This document shows positions 13,601 to 23,499 of a stretch of 64,000 nucleotides of DNA, in pieces. Positions within the stretch are counted from its first letter, which is position 1, and each line of letters starts with the position of its first letter. The stretch spans positions 1 to 64,000 of the forward strand of contig JAJEKV010000767.1 of assembly GCA_021234155.1 (NCBI GenBank), in the 5' to 3' direction. The DNA is from Isoetes taiwanensis. Lineage: Eukaryota; Streptophyta; Lycopodiopsida; Isoetales; Isoetaceae. Position numbers and translations under genes: made by a program. The notes beneath the pieces were generated by a model. The model was given only the letters and a program-made list of their open reading frames with translations. It did not search any database and had not been told where the DNA came from.

Positions 13601-16600
13601 TTAGGGTCCGTGCTCTGGCGTCAACACCCCCTCCCACGTCAAGTCCGCGGCGCAAGGTCCCGCCAGAATCGACAAGGAGAGGGCCTCAAAAGCGTAAACC
13701 ATGTGGGTTGCGAGGGTTCTAGAAGGGTTTGCGTTTTGGGGGCGAGACAGTCTGTTGCACTGGGACCTGGCGAGAAAGGCTGCAGCCAGAGAATCTGAAC
13801 AAGAGGCCCGGCCGGGGCGGAGTTTGGGCCTGTCCTCCTCCCGATGTGGCAAGTAGATCGAGTCGGAGGCTTTTTGATGTGGCAAGACATTCATAAATTC
13901 GCAATTAATGCATTGTACGAAAATAAATTCTGATTTTTTGCCATTTGGAATCCTAATCCATTTCGGCCACCGACCCAATTTTTGAAATTTTGGAGAAGGT
14001 CTAGGTCAAAGGGTTAGCATTAGAGCGGTCGGGGCAGCGGGTTGCGGGGAACAGCAGAGCTGGCACCCTTCCCCAAGTCAAGCGAGGCCGGGACCTTGCG
14101 GGGATCCCTCACAAGAGGGAGAGTCCAGGACCCAGGCGGGATCAAAAAGTTCGAGGCAGCCCTTCTGGCGGCTCCCAGGGGGGCTGCGCTAATGACCACC
14201 CTCCGGGCCGGTTCCCCTATCGGCCAGTTGGATCCTCCGTTCGGGGGCCCCCCTCTTGGAAGGCCCAAAAGATTCAGTCGGTCAGGAGAACTTGTCAAAC
14301 AGCGGGGCGTCACGAGTCGGCCTTGTAGAAACCATGATGTCTTGTCGTTGAGACACCAGGGAGGCTCAGGAATGGCAAATCGACCCCTGCCAAATCGTCA
14401 GGAATGGCGAAATTACCCTAGGGAGCAAGTTACAAGGTGGGTTTTGCAAAGAAAACACTCCGCCCTCCACGGCGGTATCAGCATCCACATCCTAGGCCAA
14501 TTGACTACGAGTGTGATGGAAGTGAGCTACTTTGGCTTCTTGGAGGTGGGGTGGTCTTACGGCCCGCGGAACTTGGTCCCCGAGGGCAGCGTCGGCGTTA
14601 AGAGTCCATTGGCGAGTCAAATCGTGATTAGGAGAGGGAGGTCGCCCGTCAGTCCCGGGGCCTTGGGGAGAGAAGTGGGGCAAGCGGCTTCGAGGGGGAT
14701 TTTAGGGTCCGTGCTCTGGCGTCAACACCCCACTCCCGCGTCAAGTCGCGGCGCAAGGTCCTTGCGAATCGACAAGGAGAGGGCCTCCAAAAGCGTAAAC
14801 CACGTGGGTTGCCCCGGGTTCTAGAAGGGTTTTGCGTTTTGGGGGCGAGACTTGGTCTGTTGCACTTGGGACTGGCGAGAAAGGCTGCAGCCGAGAATGC
14901 GAACAAGGGGCTGGCGGGCGGAGTTTGGGCCTGTCCTCCTCCCGATGTGGCAAGTAGAAGTCGGAGGCTTTTGCGGTGGCAAGACATTCATAAATTCGCA
15001 ATTAATGCATTATGCGAAAATAAATTCTGATTTTTTGCCATTTGGAATCCTAATCCATTTCGGCACACTGACCCAATTTTTGAAATTTTAGGAGAAGGTC
15101 TAGGTCAAAGGGTTAGCATTAGAGCGGTCGGGGCAGCCGGTTCGGGAACAACAGAGGCGGCACCCTTCCCCAAGTCAAGCGAGGCCCGGGGACCTTGCGG
15201 GGATCCCTCACAAGAGGGGAGAGTCCAGGACCCAAAGAGGCGGGATCAAAAAGTTCGAGGCAGCCCTTCTGGCGGGCTCCCGGGGGCTGCGCTAACCACC
15301 ACCCTCCGGGCCGGTTCCCCTATCCGGCCGTTGGATCCTGGATTCGGGGGCCCCTCTTGGGGAAGGCCCAAAGATTCAGATCGGTCAGGAGAACTTGTCA
15401 AACCGCTAAAAGTCTGAGGTCGACCTTGTAGAAACCCTTGATGTCTTGTCGTTCGGGCACGCAGGGAGGCTCAGGAATGGCAAATCGACCCACCAAAATC
15501 GTCAGGAATGGCGAAATTACCCTAGGGAGCAAGTTACAAGGTCGGTTTTGCAAAAAAAAACACTCCGCCCTCCCGGCGGTATCGCATCCACATCCTAGGC
15601 CAATTGACTACGAGTGTGATGGAAGTGAGCTACTTTGGTGCTTCTTGGAGGTGGGTGGTCTTCGGCCCGGAACTTGGTCCCGGGGGCAGCGTCGGCGTTA
15701 CGAGTCCATTGGCGAGAGTCAAATCGCGATTCAGGAGAGGGAGGTGGCCCGTCGTCCCCGGGGCCTTGGGGAGAGGAATTGGGAGACAGCGGCTTAGGGG
15801 GGATTTTAGGGTCCGTGCTCACGGCGTCAACACCCCCCTCCCACGTCAAGTCATGGCGCAAAGGTCCCCGAATCGACAAGGAGAGGGCCTCCAAAGCGTA
15901 AACCCAGTGGGTTGCGAGGGTTCTAGAAGGGTTTGCGTTTTGGGGGGCGAGACTTGGTGCATTTGCACTTGGGACTGGCGAGAGCTGCAGTAGAGAATCT
16001 GAACAAGGGGAGGCCCGGCGGGGCGGAGTTTGGGCCTGTCCTCCTCCCGATGTGGCAAGTAGAAGTCGGGCGGCACTGCTGAGTGGCAAGACATTCATAA
16101 ATTCGCAATTAATGCATTGTCACGAAAATAAATTACGATTTTTGCCCGGTGGAATCCTAACCCATTTCGGCCTACGACCCAATTTTGAAATTTTAGGAGA
16201 AGGTCTAGGTCAAAGGGTTAGCATTAGAGCGGTGGGGTTTGTGGGTTGTACGGGGTTGACCTTGGCACCCGTTCCCCAAGTCAAGCGAGGCCGGGAATAT
16301 AAGGGGATCCCTCACAAGAAGGGAGATAAAGGACCCCAAGGCGGGATCAAAAAGTTCTAGAATGACCCTTAAATGATCCTGAGGAAAAGCTAAAGACCAC
16401 CCTCAGGGCAGGTTCCCCTATTAGATTTGGATCCTCTTGTGTTGATGCCCCTCTTGGGGAAGGCCCAAAGATTATGGATAGGAGAACTTGTCAAACCCTT
16501 GTTCACGGGATTGGCCTTGTAGAAAGCCATTTGTCATGGATGGCATAAGGAGGCTTGGAATGGCAAATCGACCAAGCAAATCGTAGGGAGAATGGGAAAT

Positions 16601-18420
16601 TACCCGGGGAGCAAGTTACAAGGTGGGTTTTGCAAATGCGGTGCAAGGTCTCCGCCCTCGCGGCGGTATCCGCATCCACATCCTAGGCCAATTGACTTGA
16701 GAGTGTGATGGAAGGGCTACTTTTTTTTTCTTGGAGGGAGTTTTGGTCTTCACGCCCTGGAGAACTTGGTCCCCAGGGCAGCGTCGGCGTTACGAGTCCA
16801 TTGGCGAGTCAAATCAAGCGATTCAGGAGAGGGAGGTGCCCGTCAGTCCCGAGGGGCCTTGGGGAGAGAGAAAGTCCGGGGGCAAGCGGCTTAGGGGGGA
16901 TTTTAGGGTCCAGTGCTCTGGCGTCAACACCCCCACTCCACGTCAAATCCCTGGCGCAAAGGTCCCCCGAATCGACAGAGAGGGCCTCAAAAGCGTAAAC
17001 CCTGTGGGTTGCGGGGTTCTAGAAGGGTTTGCGTTTTGGGGGGCGGGCAGTCACATTGCACAGGACTGGCAGAAGGCTGCGGTAGAGAATCTGAACAAGA
17101 GGCCCGGCGGGCGGAGTTTGGGCCTGTCCTCCTCCCGATGTGGCAAGTAGAAGTCGGGAGCTTTGCGGTGGCAAGACATTCATAAATTCGCAATTAATGC
17201 ATTGTGCGAAAATAAATTCGATTTTTGCCATTTGGAATCTAACCCATTTCGGCACACAACCCAATTTTTGAAATTTTAGGAGAAGGTCTAGGTCAAAGGG
17301 TTAGCATTAGAGCGGTCGGGGGCAGCCCGTTGCGGAACAGCAGAGGCGGCACCCTTCCCCAAGTCAAGCGAGGCGGGACCTTGCGGGGATCCCTCACAAG
17401 AGGGGAGAGTCCAGGACCCCAAAGGCGGGATCAAAAAAGTTCGGCTGACCCCTTCTGGCGGCTCCCGAGGCTGCGCTAATAACCACCCTCCGGGCAGGTT
17501 CCCCTATCCGGCCAGTTGGATCCTCCATTCAGGGGCCCCTCTTGGGGAAGGCCAAAAGATTCAGTCGGTCGGGAGGAGAACTTGTCAAACCGGGGCGTCA
17601 CGGGGTCGACCTTGTAGAAACCATGGTGTCTTGTCGTTAGAGACGCACGGGGAGGCTCGAGGAATGGCAAATCGACCACCAAATAAGCTGACATGGAGGA
17701 ATGGCGAAATTACCCTAGGGAGCAAGTTACAAGGTGGGTTTTGCAAAGAAAAAACACTCCGCCCTCCACAGCCGGTATCCATCCACATCTAGGCCAATTG
17801 ACTCTGAGTGTGATGGAAGTGAGCTACTTTGGCTTCTTGGAGGTCGGGTGGTCTTCGGCCCGCGGAACTTGGTTCCCGAGAACAGCGTCGGCGTTCTGAG
17901 TCCATTGGCGAGTCAAATGCGATTCGGGGAGGGGGTAGTCGCCCGTCAGTCCCCAGGGCCTTGGGAGAGGAAATTCCGAGGAAAAGCGGCTTAGGGGGAT
18001 TTTAGGGTCCGTGCTCTGGCGTCAACACCCCACTCCCGTCAAGTCGCGGCATAAAGGTCCCCGAATCGACAAGGAGGGGCCTCCAAAGCGTAAACCCGGT
18101 GGGTTGCGGGTTCTAGAAGGGTTTTGCGTTTTGGGGGCGAGACTTGTACATTGCCTTGGGACTGGCGAGAAGGCTGCGGTAGAGAATACTGGAACAAGGG
18201 AGGCCCGGCGGAGGCCGGAGTTTGGGCCATCCTCCTCCCTCCCGATGTGGCAAGTAGAAGTGACTTTTTTTGCGATGTAAAGACATTCATAAATTCGCCA
18301 ATTAATGCATTATGCGAAAATAAATTCTGATTTTTGCCAATTTGGATTCTAACCCATCTCGGCCTACTGACCCAATTTTGAAATTTACCGAGGAGAAGGT
18401 CTAGGTCAAAGGGTTAGCTA
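4617..18420 (+). repeat. Tandem satellite array, about 12.5 copies of a 1.1-kb unit
   Basis: The marker GACATTCATAAATT recurs at about 5044, 6150, 7265, 8371, 9485, 10568, 11680, 12781, 13885, 14986, 16090, 17176 and 18281, giving periods of 1,083-1,115 bp. All copies are head to tail. Each unit has a GC-rich part containing GGTTCTAGAAGGGTTTGCG, an AT-rich part around AATTAATGCATT, and a conserved AAGGTCTAGGTCAAAGGG block. The short open frames inside are not conserved between copies and are not genes. It is not rDNA: no 18S, 5.8S, 25S or 5S sequence is present. The copy around 16,230-16,720 is the most diverged internally. Copies differ mainly in homopolymer length and at CAG/CTG versus CG sites. 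Confidence 0.95.
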
Positions 18421-19200
18421 AGGTCAAAGGAATGGAGTTTGTGGGATCGTTGTACTTAGGGTTGACCTTGGCTCATTTGGGCGTTATACTTGGTCTAAGA
18501 TTGCATTGGGCGTAAACCACAGTGACTTGCCAGATTCTAGAAGGGTTTTTGTTTTGGTTTCTGCTCCCTAAAGCTATTTGACATGGATGGCATAACTAAC
18601 TTGTAATGGCTGGTTTTGTTTCTGAAACAATTGTACCTTGATGAAAGATTGCTTCATAGTTTCCAAGTGAAAAATTTTTTAATGTCCTTGCCAGCCTTGT
18701 TGCCCCACTGGTCAAAGACTTCGCCTTTTTCGATGCACACTCTTTTAGTTATGCATTTTATTGCATTTATGGTTTATAAATTCATAGTTAATGCATGGCA
18801 TGGAATTAAATTATGGTTTTGGTCGGTGGCTTCCATGGTCATCACCCGGCCTCTGAGGAAAATTTCCAAAATTACCCCGGATAAAGGTCAGGACAAGCGT
18901 TGGGGTTAGAGCGGTCAGGCGGCCCGTTGTTGGGCAAGCATGGTAGCACCCTTCCCCAAGTCAAACAAAGGCGACTTTGAATGGCCACCTCGGTGGGGAG
19001 AGTCCAGTCCCGAGGCCGGACCCCAAAAAATGTTCTCGAGGCGACTGTCTCACTTGCAGCCCACAGGGGGGCGTATGCTAATGAACACCCTCCGGCTTCA
19101 GTTCCCCTATATATCCGACCAGTTGAATCCTCCGTTCAAGGATCCACCTCGGGGTTTGTTCAAATAAGCCTAGGGACAAACTTTAATGAGCTTCACATTA
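18421..19200 (+). repeat. Diverged edge monomer of the 1.1-kb satellite
   Basis: Blocks of the satellite unit are still visible but strongly mutated. There is a GATTCTAGAAGGGTTTTTG match near 18,532, an AATGCATGG area near 18,790, a TTCCCCAAGTCAAAC match near 18,951 and a TTCCCCTATAT match near 19,103. Greater divergence at the array edge is expected because unequal exchange homogenises the interior less efficiently at the ends. Confidence 0.75.
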
Positions 19201-19217
19201 AAAAAAAGATGCAAAAA

Positions 19218-19300
19218 AAATAACGTCGCTATAACAAAATACGTCGCGGGGACGTCGCGTGCGGCGATTTGAATCGCGTCGCATCGCGGCGTGGCGATCT
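19218..19300 (+). repeat. GTCGC-rich block at right edge of satellite array
   Basis: Reads ACGTCGCTATAACAAAATAC followed by several CGTCGC and GCGGCG motifs, matching 4,513-4,600 in the same orientation. It is preceded by an A-rich run. See the left-edge block for interpretation. Confidence 0.55.
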
Positions 19301-19442
19301 ATCTCTGACGGCTACGTAATATTTTGAACCAGCGGGCGCGGCTTTTCCGGAACTTCTTTTTGCCCTACTTCTTCGAGGTTCTTGGGCGATCCGCGGCGCT
19401 AGTACCCTGATCTACCTGCAAGCAACTATTCTAAGGTTAGTA

Positions 19443-20240
19443 TATCATGTTTTTTAGATTGAATAGGTTTTTTGGATTGAATGGTGCATGCCCAACCTTC
19501 CTCTTTTTTTGGTTTCCTTTCCTTCCTCTTCTTCTTTGTTCTTGATTTTTTTTCTTCCCATTCTTCCATGCCTCGTTCATTCTTCCTCCTTCTTTCTTTC
19601 TCATGCTTCATTTCTTCCTCATTCTTCCTCATGCTTCATTTCTTCCTCCTTCTTCCATGCTTCATTCTTTCCTCATTCTTTCTTCCCATATTTCTTCTTT
19701 CCTCATTTCTTTCTCATTCTTTCTTCCTCATTCTTTCTCATTTCTTTCTTCCTCATGCTTTCTCATTCTTTATTCCTCACTCTTTCTCATTCTTCCTCAT
19801 TCTTTCTCATTTCTTGCTTTCTCATTTCTTTCTCATGCTTTCTCATTTCTTTCTCATGCTTTCTCATTTGTTTCTCATTTCCATTCTTTTCATGCTTTTC
19901 TCATTCCTCATTCTTTCCCTCCCTTCCCTCATTTCTTTCTTCTCTTCCCTTCCTTATTCTTCATTTTTTTCATTTCTTATTCTTCATTCTTTTTAATTTC
20001 ATTTCTTCATTCTTCATTTGTTTCTTATTCTTCACATTTCTTCCTCACTTTCCATTCGATCCTTTTCTTTCCCTTCCCTTATTTCTTCCTTCCATTCTAT
20101 TCCCTTCCTTCTCTTATTTCCTCTTATTTTTCTTCATTCTTTCTTGTTTCTTCTCTTATTTCTTCTCTATTCTATCCTTATTTCTTCTTGATTTTTTTTT
20201 CTTCTTTGTTCTTATTCTTCTAATGCTTTGTTTACATTTT
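19443..20240 (+). repeat. Pyrimidine-rich tract, about 0.8 kb of TTC/TCAT repeats
   Basis: Almost entirely T and C on the plus strand, made of irregular TTCTTTCTCATTC, TTCCTCATTC and CCTTCC units. The long Phe/Ser/Leu/His-rich frames it opens in all three plus frames are a by-product of the composition and are not genes. Extreme strand asymmetry of this kind can form intramolecular triplex DNA. Confidence 0.9.
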
Positions 20241-20364
20241 GTGACTTTCTATTCACGATTTGGACCCGACGGGGATCTTGTACCACAGCGTCCTTATTTT
20301 GGTAAGTAGTTGATCGCACTTGCATTTTATTTTTATAGTTTTAAGTAGGTTAAAAAATTGATGG

Positions 20365-20745
20365 AGTGGCTTGTTCAAGAACGACGAATTGGCTCCACCT
20401 AGAGTGGGGAGGACCATGTACCCGGGTTGAAGTCCACTTTCACTACAATCATAAATGTTTCCCTAGGTTAATGGTGGCTTGTTCAAGGGACGCAGTCGGC
20501 TCCACCTAGAGTGGAAGGACCACGTACCGAGGTTCAAGTCCACTTCAGTTCCACTTGTTATTTTTTAGGTTTAAAATAAAATTGTAGTGGCTTGTTCAGG
20601 AACGCGGTCGGCTCCACCTTAGTGGAGAGGACTAGGTGTCGGGTCCAAGTCCACTTTTTCTTCTCATTCTTAGGTAGATGTGGCTACGGCAAGGACATGG
20701 TCGGCTCCCTTGCCAGTGGGGAGGACCGGTGTTGAACCTTAGTTC
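20365..20745 (+). repeat. Four-copy tandem repeat, about 105 bp per unit
   Basis: Units begin near 20,365, 20,474, 20,587 and 20,683. Each carries GTGGCTTGTTCAAG, GTCGGCTCCACCT, GGAGGACCA and CAAGTCCACTT, with decreasing match to the last copy. The spacers between units are AT-rich and less conserved. No coding potential is seen. Confidence 0.8.
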
Positions 20746-20749
20746 ACGT

Positions 20750-21380
20750 TTATTGTCGATTTTAGCTAGAGGTAGCTAGGGCTAGGTTAAGTTAACGATG
20801 GCTGGATGATTCCCTTCACACCCGTGCTAGTTAAAAAAAAAATAGGTTAAGGCTAACTTAATGTAGTACTAATTCACACTAAAAGCGTTGGTAAAAAAAA
20901 TAACTTAACTAATTAACTAAATTATTTGAACATGTCTAGTTAAGTTAGTCAAAGGCATAAAAAATTATATGTACAATTAACTAAACTTAAAGTGACCTCT
21001 ATAGTGCTAATTTCTAATTTAGTTAATTTTTAGTTAATTTTGCTAACTAATCAGAACAAGGTGCGAAGATAAGTTTAGGTAGTGTTTTTGGTTAAAAAGT
21101 TAACTAAATTTTGGGACTATCGCTAACTAATTAACTAGTAATCTGAATGTAAATTGTTAGTGGGTCGAATACCCTAATCTAACCTATTTAGTTCTTCTTG
21201 TTTCTTCTTCTTTTTTCTTGCTTTTTGGGTGAGGGGTCGGATAAGGTATTAGTAAGCCATAGGCGTGTTATAAGTAATGATTATATGGAATGCATACATG
21301 TTTGATATTGTCATTATTATGTTGCATTTACTTTGTGCATGCTTGGCTTTTGTATTCATTATTTTGTTTTGTTTGTAGGC
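20750..21380. other. AT-rich stretch without a recognised gene
   Basis: Contains many scattered copies of GTTAACTAA-like and AACTAATTAACTAA words, but no regular period. A pyrimidine-rich run ending in TTTGTTTGTAG at about 21,368-21,378 could be a splice acceptor for the following gene. Confidence 0.4.
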
Positions 21381-21386
21381 ATAAAA

Positions 21387-22252
21387 ATGGCCTCGATGGG
21401 GGAGGAGATGCTTAGTGAAATTAGCGCATCCTCATCAATCACATATCGCCTGAGGCAGGCCCGAACGACATATGCAAGCCCGATGATCAATTAACCGTTT
21501 TGTAGCATCGGTTGAGAAAGAATGTCGATCGAATTATGTGGGAGGTGGCGAGCATGAGTCCGAGTTGGAAGATATGATGAGAAAGAACTTAAAGTCTTGG
21601 GTTTGCAATCACGAGCCGAATTGAGGATGCTACTTAAGTATAAAGTGCCACTTATGAGCCCCTATCTTTGAGGGCATACGTGGGACGATGGGCTAATTCG
21701 TGGCGAAGTGCAAAGGTCAGGCTTAAAGATCACAAGATGGCCGATGCTTGGAGTCTCAATGATGAACATGTGAAGGAGTTAGATAGTCTTATCCATGGTG
21801 GGAGCTCTATTGGTGCGGGGCTAGATTATCATTACATGCTCATGATAAATGTCTTTGCATTTATTGACGACATTCACGTGGATCTTTGTTGGAGTTATAA
21901 AAAGTGCATTGGTAGTAAACAAGACTGCCGGATATACCAAATCGGATCTTGGGAACCACTGTACTTTAATCAAGATGATTATTATCTTGGCATTATGTGG
22001 AGAGGCCAAGATAGAGCCTGCATCATGGTTGTTGGTGACAAGTATATCCGTTTCAAGAGCCCAAGTCCGGCATTGGCCACACCCCTTGGACTTGCCCTGA
22101 GGTCTTTTGTGGAGATGAGCCACGAGGGACCAATGGTAGTCCCGCCATTCATGAATGGAGGAACCTTTCTTGAATTACTTGACCATCTTAGAGCCAATTC
22201 TCTTCTTATAGGAGATGGTCAAATGCAATACATAGTGCTCAAGAAGGGCTGA
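21387..22252 (+). pseudogene. Unrecognised decayed coding region, C-terminal frame 194 codons
   Basis: An ATG at 21,387 follows a good acceptor-like TTGTAGGC and opens MASMGEEMLSEISAS. After stops and frame changes, a clean frame runs 21,668-22,252 to a TGA. The product is soluble, with no transmembrane segment. It has Trp/Tyr-rich motifs such as GSWEPLYFNQDDYYLGIMW and a proline-glycine segment, PPFMNGGTFLELLDHL. I do not recognise the family. The position, on the TNP2 strand and between TNP2 and the CACTA-like terminus, makes an accessory transposon gene plausible. The two frame pieces join if one indel near 21,665 is allowed, which fits the indel pattern seen elsewhere in the window. Confidence 0.4.
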
Positions 22253-22980
22253 TATGAAGATAAGTGCGGAGTGGAAAGCCAAAATGAGACTTCGTGTATA
22301 AGTACGTCCCGAAATAGCTCTCGCTCTTGAAGGAGTCTATGCCATCCACGCTCGGGTTGGACACACACAAAGCTCAATTGCAAAGGGTCAAACTCCATTT
22401 TGATGACTCCCTTACAAATGTGTGGGTGGCTATTGGTGATTGGGACACGACCCCTCCGTTTTTTTGCAAGGCGAATGCCCAAATTGAAGAGCCGTTATAC
22501 ACTACAAGATGGAGCGGTGCGATATCCTTGGTGGGAGAAGAGAGTTTTTACATCATCATCAGATGACCAAGCATCATGGGGGCATGAGATATCGACATAT
22601 ATTCCACAGGCTACATTTACGAGATGCTCCTTGATTTTGTCGGGCAATGCGGCTTATGGGGTTGTGTGTTGAGATAAACCCAACGGTAGATACTCTAGCA
22701 CATTGGACATCATCCAACATATGAAGGTCAAATGATGATGGATAGAGAGCTGGTGCACATGGATCGCCCATCTATTGCTCAGCGTCGTCGATGTGTTCAA
22801 AAGCAATGGGGGCTTTCTTCCGATATAGTTGTGAGAGAGAGGCGACATATGAAGTGTGGTGATCCACTTGAGATGGCTAAGCTCTTTGTTAAATGCTTGC
22901 AAGAAGTGATTAATATAATTTTGTCTTCCTATTTGAGGCTTGTTGCAACCAATAAATGTTTTTTTAGTCAAAATTACTAA
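22253..22980 (+). other. Possible continuation of the unrecognised gene, broken frames
   Basis: Plus-strand frames at 22,327-22,566, 22,400-22,672 and 22,732-22,980 show coding-like composition (for example MAKLFVKCLQEVINII near the end), but each is interrupted and none matches a domain known to me. They may be further pieces of the gene at 21,387-22,252. A T/A-rich spacer follows from 22,980. Confidence 0.25.
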
Positions 22981-23084
22981 TGAAAAAAGTAATTTATTAA
23001 TCAAAAAATTATTATTAATGGTAAATAAATTATTAATCATAACTTGTAGATAAAGTGTCACTCTGGGACGTCAAACCCTAGGTT

Positions 23085-23350
23085 TTGTGTGCTACATCAT
23101 CAAACCCTAGATTGTAAATGCCATGTGGCACAATCTAGGGTTTGATGATAATTTCTAAGCTAGGGTTTGATGACATGGCACTTACTATGATGTGGCAATA
23201 GGAAGTCGTGACATTGACACAACCTAGGGTTTGATGATGTGCCACCGCATAGCGTGGGGTTTCATGATGTGGCACTAAAAATGCCGATGGGATAATTTAG
23301 GGTTGATTGTATGACATGATACATGGCACGATAATATGGCAACCTAGAGT
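23085..23350 (+). repeat. Irregular repeats of CTAGGGTTTGATGA with inverted copies
   Basis: The word CTAGGGTTTGATGA or its variants occurs about six times, alternating with a word like CATGTGGCAC. One CAAACCCTAGATTGT/ACAATCTAGGGTTTG pair is inverted and could form a hairpin (about 23,102-23,152). The heptamer AAACCCT resembles plant telomere repeat but is never in tandem. Confidence 0.65.
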
Positions 23351-23499
23351 TGATATGCACCCCATACCTATATCTGAGATACTTTTCTAATATAAATAAG
23401 AAGATAAGAATATAAATTTAGGTATTTATTCAAAGACACTTGTTCAAAGCTTTTTCTCGCTAATTCTCGTTATGTTCAAATTATATATATATAGTCATG

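Noticed and set aside
4617-18420. Dozens of 60-260 codon open frames on both strands of the satellite array
   Set aside because: They are not conserved in frame or sequence between units, arise from GC-rich composition, and overlap in all frames. No domain motif found.
4617-18420. Ribosomal DNA or intergenic spacer array
   Set aside because: The unit is only 1.1 kb and has no 18S, 5.8S, 25S or 5S core sequence.
19481-20309. Long Phe/Ser/Leu-rich membrane protein
   Set aside because: Low-complexity pyrimidine tract; all three plus frames stay open because stop codons need purines.
23085-23350. Interstitial telomere repeat (AAACCCT)
   Set aside because: The heptamer appears only within a longer CTAGGGTTTGATGA word and never in tandem.
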